Position numbers and translations under genes: made by a program. A stretch of 64,000 bases of DNA from Hyphomicrobiales bacterium (GTDB lineage Bacteria; Pseudomonadota; Alphaproteobacteria; Rhizobiales; Rhizobiaceae), in assembly GCA_900468805.1 (NCBI GenBank), contig UEIF01000035.1, positions 62,001 through 126,000 of the forward strand. The letters are read 5' to 3'. Below the pieces are notes generated by a model that worked only from the letters and a program-made list of their open reading frames with translations, had not been told where the DNA came from and ran no database searches. This document shows positions 1-8,624 of this stretch, piece by piece (the first letter of the stretch is position 1; every line of letters starts with the position of its first letter).

Positions 1-1
1 G

Positions 2-283
2 CCTGTCGTTGCCATCATGATCGAGCCGAAACAAAGCTCGGCGGGGCTGAGCGATGAGAAACTGCGTAACGATTTCGGTCTGACCCAAGCTGAGATCAGG
101 GTCGTCAGGGCGCTGGTTTTGGGAGGCTCGATTCCTGGCCTGGCTGCCGAAACCAGCCGTTCGCGTGAGACGATCCGCTCGCAGGTGCGGTCCGTCTACA
201 TGAAGACGGGCGCCAGGAAGCAGGTCGAACTCTTACGTCTCATCCAGTTCGGCGAGCGCCCCGCGGAGACGCCGAGCGAATAG
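2..283 (+). CDS. LuxR-family transcriptional regulator, C-terminal part (5' end outside window)
   Basis: The reading frame is open to the left edge, so this is the end of a longer protein. The last 65 residues form a LuxR/GerE helix-turn-helix: a 'LTQAEIRVVRALVLGGS' helix pair, then 'ETIRSQVRSVYMKTG' as recognition helix and 'RKQVELLRLI' as the closing helix. The residues before it look like a linker. The sensory domain is not visible, so the signal and targets are unknown. An in-frame ATG exists at 17, but the frame continues upstream of it and a free-standing HTH is the less likely reading. The gene converges on the L,D-transpeptidase gene, with only 6 nt between the two stops. Confidence 0.75.
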   Translation, partial: PVVAIMIEPKQSSAGLSDEKLRNDFGLTQAEIRVVRALVLGGSIPGLAAETSRSRETIRSQVRSVYMKTGARKQVELLRLIQFGERPAETPSE

Positions 284-289
284 ACTTCC

Positions 290-1672
290 TCAATCGACGA
301 ATTCGACCGTCACGCCGGGCTTGACCATCTTGGCAAGCTCTGTCGCATCCCAGTTCGTCAGACGAATGCAGCCGTGGCTCTGGGTGCGGCCGATTCTGGA
401 AGGATCGGGCGTGCCGTGAATGCCGTAAGTCGGCTTGGAAAGCGCCATCCAGACCGTGCCGACGGGACCGTTCGGGCCGGGCGGAATGTCGAGGATCTTG
501 TCGTTGGTACCCTGCTGGAAATTGACCTTCGGATTATAGGTATAGCCGGGATTGAAGGCGACGCGCTCGACCGTCACCGTGCCTGATGGTGAGGGCGTAT
601 CGGTGGAGCCGATCGAGGCGGGGTAGGCGGCAACGAGGTTGCCGGCATCATCATAGGCGAAGACCTGCTTGCGGCCCTTGTCCGCAAGGATCTTTGCAAT
701 AGTGCCGGCCTTGTTCCCGCCGGGATTGACGACCTTGATGACGGTGCCCGGCATCGTGAAATCCGCGCTGGGATTCATTTCCTTCAGGAAGTTTTCATCC
801 ATGTGGAAACGTTCGGCGAGCGCTTCGGTGACAGAGGTGTAGGCGAGGGACGGCAGAAGCGCCTTCTGCGAATAATCTTCCGGGATCTGCGCCACGTAAG
901 GACCGGCGGCATCCGCATCGGTGATCGTGTAGTTGACGACCGGCAGGCCGCCATTCATGCGCAGCTCTTCAAGGATCGCATCGGTATTGTTCGGATCGAG
1001 CTTGGTGCCGGTCATTTGCTCATAGGCGTAAATTGCCTTGGTGACATTGGAGCCCATGTGGCCGTCAATGACGCCGGGCGAAACGCCGGATCGATCCAGA
1101 AACACCTGAAGCGCCACGATCTCGGGCTTGGACTTGTCCTTGAGCGTGATCACGGGCTCCTGCGGCGCCTGGCGTGGCTCGTCGGCTGGGGGGATTTGCT
1201 GACCGGGCTCGACCGCTGCGTAGTCGTCCTGACCCTGCTGATCGCCGGGGTAGGGTTGATCGTCAAGCGGCTGGCGCTCAATAGCGGCGTCCTGCGGGAT
1301 GGAGCCGGTTACCGGGCCTCGCTCGGAATAACGTGTATCGCCGTAGCGGTTGTCGTCGGCGTAAGGATCGTTGTTATAAGGATCGTTGGCGGCCTCACGC
1401 GATGTGCGCGGCGAATAATAGCCGCGGGCGCGCATCTCAGTGGCGATGATGTTGCCGTAGCGGTCGACCAGCACGCGATTGCCGCGGTAGTCATGGGCAT
1501 AGACAAAGCCGCGGCCGGGCGGGACGTAGTCGAGAATTTCGCCGCCTGGCGTCACCAGCACGATATCGCTCTGGTTTCGGCCGAATTGCTGGGCACCGGC
1601 CTGTGGCACGACAGCAGCGAGCGCCAATAGCGCGGCCGAAAGGGAAAAGGCCGATTTCATAAAGCGATTCAC
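290..1672 (-). CDS. L,D-transpeptidase (YkuD) with peptidoglycan-binding domain, secreted
   Basis: A 460-residue exported protein. It has an N-terminal signal peptide ending near 'AGAQQ' (about residue 28), a long low-complexity Asp/Tyr/Pro-rich stretch (about 85-170), a PG_binding_1-like domain (about 175-235), a LysM-like stretch (about 270-320) and a C-terminal YkuD domain. The catalytic signature is intact: His419 in 'HGTPDPS', then 'SHGCIRL' with Cys435. This family makes 3-3 peptidoglycan cross-links or attaches proteins to peptidoglycan in the periplasm. The start is a GTG at 1672 preceded by GAGG at good spacing; an ATG four codons later (1660) lacks a ribosome binding site. It is monocistronic, with a 255-nt upstream region shared with the divergent aldose-epimerase-like gene. 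Confidence 0.92.
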   Translation of the reverse strand: MNRFMKSAFSLSAALLALAAVVPQAGAQQFGRNQSDIVLVTPGGEILDYVPPGRGFVYAHDYRGNRVLVDRYGNIIATEMRARGYYSPRTSREAANDPYNNDPYADDNRYGDTRYSERGPVTGSIPQDAAIERQPLDDQPYPGDQQGQDDYAAVEPGQQIPPADEPRQAPQEPVITLKDKSKPEIVALQVFLDRSGVSPGVIDGHMGSNVTKAIYAYEQMTGTKLDPNNTDAILEELRMNGGLPVVNYTITDADAAGPYVAQIPEDYSQKALLPSLAYTSVTEALAERFHMDENFLKEMNPSADFTMPGTVIKVVNPGGNKAGTIAKILADKGRKQVFAYDDAGNLVAAYPASIGSTDTPSPSGTVTVERVAFNPGYTYNPKVNFQQGTNDKILDIPPGPNGPVGTVWMALSKPTYGIHGTPDPSRIGRTQSHGCIRLTNWDATELAKMVKPGVTVEFVD

Positions 1673-1927
1673 GTCTCACACCTCGATCAGTGGCTCGGCA
1701 ACACACACCTGCCAATTTTGACGCTAGTGTGGAATTTCTTAAGCCGTGCTGAACAAAACATAAAAGTACCCGTGTTTCGCGTTTACCCATGAACGCTTGC
1801 GTGAAGATGACGTTCCCGTGAAGTCGCCGGTTGCAGGGCTGCTGGGGCCATTTCAGCGGTCCCGATTGACGAGGGTGATCGCACGACATAACCCTACCGC
1901 AGCCAAGATTCCCGGGAGGACAAGCCG

Positions 1928-2764
1928 ATGATCGAATTTGCCGCAGCAAGAGGGCCGCGCCTGATGCTGGACGAAACATCGGTGCTGGATATCGGCGGCT
2001 GCATCGTCGAAGGCATCGATATCGCGCCGAAGCGGGCGATCCCTGATGATGGCGACCCGCGAATCGATCACTCGCTGGAAGGCTTCCTCTTTACCTGCGG
2101 CCCTGATCATATCCGTCATCGCCAGCCAATTCCCGGCACTGATGGTAAGATCTATCCGCTGCACGGCTCGGCTTCCGGCCATCCGGCGAAGGTGCTGTGG
2201 ACGACGTTTGAGAATGGCAATGCCGAATGCCGCGCCGATATCGACATCACCACGGTCGAGGGCCTGCCGCAGCGCATCGAGCGTCTGTGGCAGATCGACG
2301 GAGCGACCGGCGAAGTTTCGCTGGAAGATCGCGTCGTCAACACAAGCGATGAGACCGTGCCGACCTTTCTCATGTACCACATGAACACCGGCGGCAAATG
2401 GCTGGATGGCGGAACGCGGCTCGAAGGCCGGATGCTTGATGCTGGCGGCTTTCCCTGGACCTTCGGCGAGGAGCCGGGCGGCATCTTTTGTGTCGAGGCC
2501 CCCGCCACCGAGGACGGTTTTGCCGAAATCCGGCTCGGGCCAATCGCAGCCGTTGGTGGCAAGACGCTGAGGGTGCGGTTCCGCGCCGATACGCTGCCGT
2601 ATCTGCAGATCTGGCGTAACCAGAAAGCGCCGGCCGATATCGTTGGTATCGAGCCCGTGTCGCACCGCTGGGTGCTGCGCCACGAGCTGGAGGCGGCGGG
2701 CGAGTTCAACTTGTTGAAGCCAGGTGAAAGCCGCAGCTACGGGCTACGTTTCGCCTTTGTCTAA
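1928..2764 (+). CDS. Aldose 1-epimerase-like protein (DUF4432 type)
   Basis: A 278-residue cytosolic protein that resembles the DUF4432 branch of the galactose-mutarotase fold. Recognisable stretches are 'HSLEGFLFTCGPDHI', 'YPLHGSASGHPAK', 'FLMYHMNTGG' and a C-terminal 'GLRFAFV'. The His residues in the 'LHG' and 'YHMN' motifs sit where mutarotase-type active sites lie. No substrate can be assigned; family members are usually described as carbohydrate-binding or hypothetical. The start is supported by GGGAGGACAAGCCG before the ATG. It stands alone, 86 nt ahead of the DUF442 gene. Confidence 0.7.
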   Translation: MIEFAAARGPRLMLDETSVLDIGGCIVEGIDIAPKRAIPDDGDPRIDHSLEGFLFTCGPDHIRHRQPIPGTDGKIYPLHGSASGHPAKVLWTTFENGNAECRADIDITTVEGLPQRIERLWQIDGATGEVSLEDRVVNTSDETVPTFLMYHMNTGGKWLDGGTRLEGRMLDAGGFPWTFGEEPGGIFCVEAPATEDGFAEIRLGPIAAVGGKTLRVRFRADTLPYLQIWRNQKAPADIVGIEPVSHRWVLRHELEAAGEFNLLKPGESRSYGLRFAFV

Positions 2765-2850
2765 TGAAGGGCTGTTCGGCGAAGACGTGTTGACGCCTAC
2801 GGGAGTGCGTCGTAGACCTTCAGCCCACCATTTTCGAGGAGATTGAGACG

Positions 2851-3189
2851 ATGGATATCCGCCAGATCGACGATGAATACTCCGTTTCCGGCCAGATCAC
2901 GGTCGAGGATCTCGACCAGATCAAGGCGCTCGGCTTCAAGTCCATCGTCTGCCATCGTCCGGACGACGAAAGCCCTGATCAAACGCCCTTTGCCGTCATC
3001 GAGGCCCGCGCCAAGGAGATCGGCCTTGAGATCACCCATGTGCCTGTCGGCCCGATGGGCGTGACCGAGGAAGCCGTGCAGGGCATGGTCGATGCGCTCG
3101 ACGAATTCGAACGCCCGATGCTCGGCTACTGCCGCTCCGGCGCACGCTCCACGGCGATCTATCAGAAGACGCATCACATCCGCGCCTGA
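2851..3189 (+). CDS. TIGR01244-type (DUF442) phosphatase/sulfurtransferase-like protein
   Basis: A 112-residue protein of the family also fused to beta-lactamase-like persulfide dioxygenases ('Blh' N-terminal domain). It has a P-loop-like active site 'YCRSGARS' with Cys94 and Arg99 (C-x4-R, as in rhodanese-like members rather than the C-x5-R of tyrosine phosphatases) and the N-terminal 'GFKSIVCHRPDDE' strand typical of the family. In rhizobia and Xylella, related proteins act in sulfide/persulfide handling; here no metallo-hydrolase partner is adjacent, so the role is open. A clear ribosome binding site, GAGGAG, precedes the ATG. RidA follows 70 nt downstream after a hairpin. Confidence 0.8.
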   Translation: MDIRQIDDEYSVSGQITVEDLDQIKALGFKSIVCHRPDDESPDQTPFAVIEARAKEIGLEITHVPVGPMGVTEEAVQGMVDALDEFERPMLGYCRSGARSTAIYQKTHHIRA

Positions 3190-3211
3190 TCCGGCCAAAC
3201 CGGACCAATCC

Positions 3212-3241
3212 GACGCCGCCTGAGCGCGGCGTCTTTCATTT
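3212..3241 (+). terminator. Stem-loop between the DUF442 gene and ridA
   Basis: An 8-bp GC-rich stem (GACGCCGC with GCGGCGTC, 6-nt loop) is followed by TTTCATTT. It is a plausible but weak intrinsic terminator because the T tract is interrupted. Some read-through into the RidA gene is likely. Confidence 0.5.
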
Positions 3242-3259
3242 GATGAACAGGAGAACACG

Positions 3260-3604
3260 ATGAGCATCAAGCGTATCGACATCGGCACCCGCATGAGCGG
3301 CGCCGTCATTCACGGCAACACCGTCTATCTCGCAGGCCAGGTCGGCGAAGGCGAAAGCGTTGCCGATCAGTGCAAGTCCGCGCTCGGCGAAGTCGACCGC
3401 CTGCTGGCTGCTGCCGGCAGCAGCAAGTCGAAGATCCTGCAGACGATCATCTATCTCTCGGACATCGCCTATTTCGCAGAGATGAACGCCGTCTGGGAAG
3501 GCTGGATCGACCCGGCAAACCCGCCGGCCCGCGCCACCAGCGAAGCCAAGCTCGCTGCACCGAAGTACAAAGTCGAATTCATCGTTACGGCCGCTCTCGA
3601 CTAA
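3260..3604 (+). CDS. RidA/YjgF/UK114 family enamine-imine deaminase-like protein
   Basis: A 114-residue single-domain protein, the usual RidA length. Family marks are 'VYLAGQVGE', 'ADQCKSALGEVDRLLAAAG', 'ILQTIIYLSD' and Arg91 in 'PPARATSEAKL', the position that binds the substrate carboxylate in RidA. RidA hydrolyses reactive 2-aminoacrylate-type enamines made by PLP enzymes; this subgroup has the altered 'ARATSE' motif, so activity is likely but not assured. The start has AGGAG upstream. A strong terminator follows immediately. Confidence 0.85.
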   Translation: MSIKRIDIGTRMSGAVIHGNTVYLAGQVGEGESVADQCKSALGEVDRLLAAAGSSKSKILQTIIYLSDIAYFAEMNAVWEGWIDPANPPARATSEAKLAAPKYKVEFIVTAALD

Positions 3605-3629
3605 GAGCGTCGCACAGAACGAGCTTGAG

Positions 3630-3660
3630 GCCGGTGAAGAAATTCACCGGCTTTTTGTTT
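3630..3660 (+). terminator. Intrinsic terminator of the RidA-family gene
   Basis: A perfect 9-bp stem GCCGGTGAA / TTCACCGGC closed by a GAAA tetraloop (3639-3642) is followed by TTTTTGTTT. It overlaps the last codons of the convergent ThDP-enzyme gene, whose stop lies in the right arm at 3644-3646. Confidence 0.9.
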
Positions 3661-5302
3661 GAGAGATTTCCGAAAGTGTTCTGGTTGGCGTAATCGCCTC
3701 GGGATCGAGCTTGATCTCGATGATCGACGGCTTGCCGCTGTCTCGCGCTCGCTCGAAGGCCGGCGCAAAGTCCTCGGTCTTTTCCACCGTCTCGCCATGG
3801 CCGCCATAGGCGCGGGCGAGTGCTGCAAAATCCGGATTGGTGAGGTCGGTAGCGCTGACGCGGCCCGGATAATCACGCTCCTGGTGCATGCGGATCGTAC
3901 CGTAGATGCCGTTATTGACGACGACCGATATGATCGGCAGGCCATAGCGTACAGCGGTCGCAAATTCCTGCCCGTGCATCAGGAAGCAGCCATCGCCGGC
4001 AAAGCAGATGACTTGCCTGTCGGGGAAGAGCTGCTTGGCGGCAACCGCGGCCGGCAGGCCATAGCCCATGGAGCCTGACGTTGGTGCCGCCTGTGTGTTG
4101 AAGCGGCGGAAGCGGTGGAAACGGTGCACCCAGGTGGCGTAGTTGCCGGCGCCATTGGTGAAGATGGTGTCCGGTTTCGTATTGGCCTCAAGCCACTCCA
4201 TGATCGGCCCCATGTGGACGGCGCCGGGACCTGTCGCCGGCGGCTTCGACCAGGAGAGATAGGCCTGATGCAGGCGCTCGGTGCGTTCGGCCCAGCGCGG
4301 CTCAGGCGGGGCTTCGAGATCGGCGAGCGCTTCGACGAAATCGGCTGGGCTCGCACAAATCGCAAGATCGGGGCGATAGACGCGGCCGAGCTCGGACGGA
4401 TCTGGATAAATGTGGACGAGCGATTGGGCCGGGTAGGGGATATCGAGCAGCGTATAGCCCGAGGAAGGCATTTCCGACATGCGGCTGCCGAGCAGTATAA
4501 GCAGGTCGCTTTCCTTGATCTCTTTCGCCAGCGCCGGATTGATACCGATGCCGACATCGCCGGCATAGGAGGGATGCAGGTGATCGAACAGCATCTGGCG
4601 GCGGAAGGAACAGCCGACCGGAAGGCTGAAGCGCTCGGCGAAAGCCTGGAAATCGGCGACCGCATCGGCATCCCAGCGGGTGCCGCCGAGGATGACCATC
4701 GGCCGTTCGGCCTTCAACAGGCGCAGGTAGAGATCGTCGATCTGGCTGCGGCCGGGATGGGCCTCGACGCCGGTGTAGCGCTTGGCGCGGGGTGCTTCGA
4801 CCTCGTCGCGCAGCATATCCTCGGGCAGCGTCAGCACGACCGGACCTGGACGGCCGGATGTGGCGATCGCAAAGGCACGGGTGACAAATTCAGGGATGCG
4901 GGCGGCATCGTCGATCTCGCCGACCCATTTGGCAAATTCCGTGAAGGCGCGGCGGAACTCGACCTCCTGGAAGGCCTCCCGCTCGCGCGCCTCCCGCTGC
5001 ACCTGACCGATGAAGAGGATCATCGGGATGGAATCCTGCTTCGCGATATGCAGGCCGGCAGAGGCATTGGTGGCGCCCGGGCCGCGGGTGACCATGCAGA
5101 TGCCGGGCTCCCCGGTCAGCCGGCCCCAGCAATCCGCCATCATCGCCGCGCCGCCTTCCTGACGGCAGACGATCACATCGATATCGCTGTCGTGCAGTGC
5201 GTCGAGCACGGCAAGGAAGCTTTCGCCCGGGACGCAGGAGAGGCGTTTTACGCCATTCGCCTTCAGTGCTTCGACGATCAGTTGTCCGCCTGTCCTTTTC
5301 AT
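3644..5302 (-). CDS. Thiamine diphosphate-dependent enzyme (acetolactate synthase-like)
   Basis: A 552-residue ThDP enzyme with the three-domain POX/AHAS layout. The N-terminal PYR domain has catalytic Glu49 ('CRQEGGAAMMADCWGR') and a 'TRGPGATNA' loop. The central domain contains 'PMVILGG'. The C-terminal PP domain has 'GDGCFLMHGQEF' and ends the Mg/ThDP motif with 'VVVNNGIYG'. The substrate cannot be told from the motifs. It is the last gene of a leftward operon, 13 nt after the CoA-transferase. The start was chosen at 5302 because the longer frame has no ribosome binding site, whereas AAGGAAGGGG precedes this ATG. Oxalyl-CoA decarboxylase, benzoylformate decarboxylase or a sulfopyruvate-type enzyme are alternatives. 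Confidence 0.85.
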   Translation of the reverse strand: MKRTGGQLIVEALKANGVKRLSCVPGESFLAVLDALHDSDIDVIVCRQEGGAAMMADCWGRLTGEPGICMVTRGPGATNASAGLHIAKQDSIPMILFIGQVQREAREREAFQEVEFRRAFTEFAKWVGEIDDAARIPEFVTRAFAIATSGRPGPVVLTLPEDMLRDEVEAPRAKRYTGVEAHPGRSQIDDLYLRLLKAERPMVILGGTRWDADAVADFQAFAERFSLPVGCSFRRQMLFDHLHPSYAGDVGIGINPALAKEIKESDLLILLGSRMSEMPSSGYTLLDIPYPAQSLVHIYPDPSELGRVYRPDLAICASPADFVEALADLEAPPEPRWAERTERLHQAYLSWSKPPATGPGAVHMGPIMEWLEANTKPDTIFTNGAGNYATWVHRFHRFRRFNTQAAPTSGSMGYGLPAAVAAKQLFPDRQVICFAGDGCFLMHGQEFATAVRYGLPIISVVVNNGIYGTIRMHQERDYPGRVSATDLTNPDFAALARAYGGHGETVEKTEDFAPAFERARDSGKPSIIEIKLDPEAITPTRTLSEISQTKSR

Positions 5303-5315
5303 GGCCCCTTCCTTT

Positions 5316-6515
5316 TCATGGCGATGTCTTCCTCTCCCATTCCACAAGTTCGGCCAGTACTTCGGCATTGTGTTCACCGAGACGCGGGCTCGGCCGTTCA
5401 TATCGCAGCGGCGTCTCAGACAGCACGACCGGCGTGCGTACGCCCGGGATCATCGTGCCCGCAGCATCCGGTAGATCGACACGTAGGCCGCGTGCCGCAA
5501 TCTGCGGATCGGCAAACATTTCCTCGATCGTGTTGATGGCACCGGCCGGCACGGCATTGTCTTCGCAGGCCTTGAGCAGATCCGCTTTTTGCCATCTAAG
5601 CGTTTCGGTTGAGACCATCCGGCGGACTGCATCTCTGTTGGCGACGCGGGCCTTGTTGGTCGCGAAGTTTTCGTCATCGGCGATGACGAGGCCAAGGATG
5701 GTGCAGAGGCGGCGAAACTGGCCGTCATTGCCGATGGCAAGGATGAGATAGCCGTCAGCCGTCGGCACGACCTCATAGGGGGAGATATTAGGATGGGCAT
5801 TGCCGAGCCGAACCGGGGCGCGGCCGGAGACAAGATAATTCATGTTCTGGTTGGCGAGGACTGCCGATTGCACATCGAGCAGCGCCATGTCGATCAACTG
5901 GCCTTCGCCTGATTTCAGGGCATGGATGAGGGCGGCCTCGATCGCCGAGACGGCATAGATGCCGGTAAAGATATCGGCGATAGCCACACCCGCCTTCATC
6001 GGCTGTCCCTCAGGCTCGCCGGTGATCGACATGAAGCCGGACATGCCCTGGACGATGTAATCGTAGCCGGCGAGATTGGCGTAGGGGCCGGTCTGGCCGA
6101 AGCCGGTGATGGAGCAATAGACGAGGCGCGGGTTGATCGCCTTCAGGCTTTCGAAATCGAGCCCGTATTTGACAAGGCCGCCGAGCTTGAAATTCTCGAT
6201 CAGTACATCGGCGGTGGCGACGAGGCGGCGCACCAGCGACTGGCCTTCCGCGCTTTTGAGATCGGCGGTGACGGACCGTTTGCCGCGATTGGCGGAGTGG
6301 TAATAGGCGGCAGAGAGGTTTTCTCCATCCGCGCCCTCGACGAAGGGCGGCCCCCAGTGCCTCGTGTCGTCGCCGCCATCAGGATTTTCCACCTTTATGA
6401 CATCGGCGCCGAGGTCGGCCAGCATCTGACCCGCCCAGGGACCGGCCAGCACGCGTGCAAGCTCGATGACCCTGATCCCGGCAAGCGGCGGCTTCTTCTT
6501 CACGTCTTCCTTCAT
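5316..6515 (-). CDS. Class III (CaiB/BaiF) acyl-CoA transferase
   Basis: A 399-residue class III CoA-transferase. The N-terminal 'GIRVIELARVLAGPWAGQMLADLGADVIKVE' region is the family hallmark. 'SITGFGQTGPYA', 'AGYDYIVQGMSG' and 'AGVAIADIFTG' follow; by alignment with formyl-CoA transferase Asp169, the catalytic aspartate should be Asp181. These enzymes move CoA between carboxylic acids, and the acid here is unknown. The start has GGGAGGAAC directly upstream. It lies between an EamA transporter (48 nt upstream) and the ThDP enzyme (13 nt downstream). A CoA-transferase next to a ThDP decarboxylase recalls frc-oxc oxalate catabolism, but this is inference only. Confidence 0.9.
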   Translation of the reverse strand: MKEDVKKKPPLAGIRVIELARVLAGPWAGQMLADLGADVIKVENPDGGDDTRHWGPPFVEGADGENLSAAYYHSANRGKRSVTADLKSAEGQSLVRRLVATADVLIENFKLGGLVKYGLDFESLKAINPRLVYCSITGFGQTGPYANLAGYDYIVQGMSGFMSITGEPEGQPMKAGVAIADIFTGIYAVSAIEAALIHALKSGEGQLIDMALLDVQSAVLANQNMNYLVSGRAPVRLGNAHPNISPYEVVPTADGYLILAIGNDGQFRRLCTILGLVIADDENFATNKARVANRDAVRRMVSTETLRWQKADLLKACEDNAVPAGAINTIEEMFADPQIAARGLRVDLPDAAGTMIPGVRTPVVLSETPLRYERPSPRLGEHNAEVLAELVEWERKTSP

Positions 6516-6563
6516 GTTCCTCCCGGGTTCCTCCCAAACTCCTTCCGTGGGCGGCGGCGGATT

Positions 6564-7520
6564 TCAGGGCGCCCGCGTTGCCTCAGATGTATCGGATACG
6601 GGTTTGGAAGCAAAGCGCCGCTCGCGCCAGATGATGTAGAGACCCGAGGCGATGACGATGAGGATACCGACCCATTTCAAGGCATCCGGAAAATCGGCGA
6701 AAACCAGCCAGGCAAAGACCGTGGCCGAGACGATTTCAAGATATTGCAGCGGTGCCAGCGTGGAAGCCGGGGCGGCGCGATAGGCATAGGCGGCAAGGAT
6801 GCCGGTGATCGCCGCGGCGATGCCTGTGCCGAGCAGGTAGCCGAAGGCGGGAAGATCGGGCATGGTCGTGTCGATGATGTCGGAGCCGCTGCCATAACCG
6901 AAGAACAGGATGACGGCGCAGAAGAAAATGCCCCAGAGGCCGGTCTGGAACTGCATGGCCCAGGGATCTTCCCGATGCGACAGCACGCGTGTCATCAGTG
7001 CGAAGACGGCGATGCAGAAGGCACTGACGACGGGCAGCAGGGCGATGTAGCCGACCTGCTCGAAGCTTGGCTGGATGATCAGCATGGCGCCGAGGAAGCC
7101 CACGGCGCAGGCGCTGTAGCGCCGCCAGCCGATGGTCTCTTTCAGAAAGATGCTGCTGAGGATCGTCAGGATGATCGGCTCGACGAAGAAGATGGCGATC
7201 GCATCGGCAACCGCCATGACCTTCAGCGTTGTGACGAAGCTGATCATCGAGATGGTGACCATCGCGCCGCGGATCGCATGATACCAGCTCTGCTTCAGCG
7301 AGACCTGAATCTTTGCACCGCGCAGGAAGATGAAAGGCAGCATGGTGAGCGACTGGATGACGAAACGGAAGGCGGCAACTTCCGTCGAGGAGATCGTTGT
7401 CGTCGCCAGCTTCGAGAAGATGTCGATCAGCGGCGAGATCAGCACAGAGAGCAGCATGAAGAGCAAGCCGAACGTCACCTCGGATGAGGCGGGATGGCGG
7501 GTGGAACTCAGGCTCGTCAT
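6564..7520 (-). CDS. EamA/DMT-superfamily transporter
   Basis: A 318-residue membrane protein with about ten hydrophobic helices in two repeated EamA halves, each near 140 residues ('FGLLFMLLSVLISPLIDIFSK' opens the first; 'GLWGIFFCAVILFFGYGSG' lies in the second). It probably exports or imports a small metabolite. The start is set at 7520 (AAAGGACCTGAG before the ATG), one base after the stop of the upstream hydrolase gene. The two are therefore cotranscribed, and the CoA-transferase and ThDP genes continue the operon. The C-terminus is basic and cytoplasmic. Confidence 0.88.
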   Translation of the reverse strand: MTSLSSTRHPASSEVTFGLLFMLLSVLISPLIDIFSKLATTTISSTEVAAFRFVIQSLTMLPFIFLRGAKIQVSLKQSWYHAIRGAMVTISMISFVTTLKVMAVADAIAIFFVEPIILTILSSIFLKETIGWRRYSACAVGFLGAMLIIQPSFEQVGYIALLPVVSAFCIAVFALMTRVLSHREDPWAMQFQTGLWGIFFCAVILFFGYGSGSDIIDTTMPDLPAFGYLLGTGIAAAITGILAAYAYRAAPASTLAPLQYLEIVSATVFAWLVFADFPDALKWVGILIVIASGLYIIWRERRFASKPVSDTSEATRAP

Positions 7521-7521
7521 C

Positions 7522-8466
7522 TCAGGTCCTTTCGTTCGGGACCGTGCGGATTGCCTCGTCGCACCAATTGGCGAAATCCGCAATTGCCGTTGCCGCGCCG
7601 ATCTCGTTCAGCGTTTCATGCCGCATGTCCTGATATATCTCAGTGCTGATACGGGAGAAGCCTTGGCTTTTCAAATGCTTTGACAACCAGAGTACGGCTT
7701 TTCCATTGTTGGTTGACGGGTCATCGCCGCCGCCGACAAGATGGATCGGCAGGTCCTTCGGCAGCTTCCCAAGCTGCCGGTCTTCTATGCCGCGGAAGGT
7801 GAGGGCGAAGACGTCCAGCCAAAGCGATACGGAGGCATCGAAGCCGCAAAGCGGATCGGCAATATAGGCGTCGACCTCGGCAGGATCGCGCGATAGCCAG
7901 TCGAATTCCGTCCGACGATTGGGAATGGATTTGCCCCAGGCGGCAAATGTCAGCCTCGGTAGCATGTCGCTCGGCACATCTGAGCCTTTCAATGCGCGCT
8001 CGGCAAGCAGGATCGCTTGCGCGGCACGGCCGGAAAGACCGACGGCGAAATTTGAATTCCAGATGGCGAGGGTGGCGAAACGGCCTGGAAGATCGGCGGC
8101 AGCGTTCAGCGCGATCAGGCCACCCATCGAATGACCGAACAGGATGACCGGCAAGCCAGGATGGCGGTTCGTGGCAAAGCCGTGGATGGCGGCGATGTCG
8201 TCGACGACGTGTTCGATGCCGCCCCGTCTTGCGAAACGGCCGAGCGGTCCATCGGGTGCGGTGGTCTCGCCGTGGCCGCGATGGTCATGCGCGTAGACGT
8301 GATAGCCTCTTGCGGCCATGGCTTCGGCAAAGCGCCGGTAGCGGCGCGAGTGTTCGGCAAGCCCGTGAGAAATCATCAGGATAGCCCGCGCTTGTCCCTC
8401 CGCTGGCTGATGATGATAGGCAAGCGAAGCCCCGGCATTCTGAAGCCGCAATGTCTCGGAAAACAT
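7522..8466 (-). CDS. Alpha/beta hydrolase, monoacylglycerol lipase/lysophospholipase type
   Basis: A 314-residue serine hydrolase of the PldB/monoglyceride lipase group. It shows the oxyanion strand 'ISHGLAEHSRRY', the 'HDHRGHGET' segment and the nucleophile elbow 'GHSMGG' with Ser113. The catalytic acid is probably the Asp in 'GGGDDPSTNN', and the catalytic His lies in 'DMRHETLNE'. It has no signal peptide, so it acts in the cytosol or at the inner face of the membrane. It is the first gene of the leftward four-gene operon and is divergent from RNase T2, with about 160 nt between the starts. Confidence 0.88.
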   Translation of the reverse strand: MFSETLRLQNAGASLAYHHQPAEGQARAILMISHGLAEHSRRYRRFAEAMAARGYHVYAHDHRGHGETTAPDGPLGRFARRGGIEHVVDDIAAIHGFATNRHPGLPVILFGHSMGGLIALNAAADLPGRFATLAIWNSNFAVGLSGRAAQAILLAERALKGSDVPSDMLPRLTFAAWGKSIPNRRTEFDWLSRDPAEVDAYIADPLCGFDASVSLWLDVFALTFRGIEDRQLGKLPKDLPIHLVGGGDDPSTNNGKAVLWLSKHLKSQGFSRISTEIYQDMRHETLNEIGAATAIADFANWCDEAIRTVPNERT

Positions 8467-8624
8467 GCATTCCTCCCGCGCTCAAAAGACCAGATATCAA
8501 GGCAAATGCAATATTGCGGTTTGGCTCATACATGAGAAAGCATGGTTTTCGTTGCGATTCAGGGTTGCGCAAACTCCGTCTTCATGCTTTTTTGTTCCTG
8601 TATTGTTCTTTGTCGGGGCTATCA

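Noticed and set aside
3644..6515. Firm assignment of the CoA-transferase/ThDP pair as frc-oxc oxalate catabolism
   Set aside because: Motifs only show the families; the extra operon partners and lack of a diagnostic residue check leave the substrate open.
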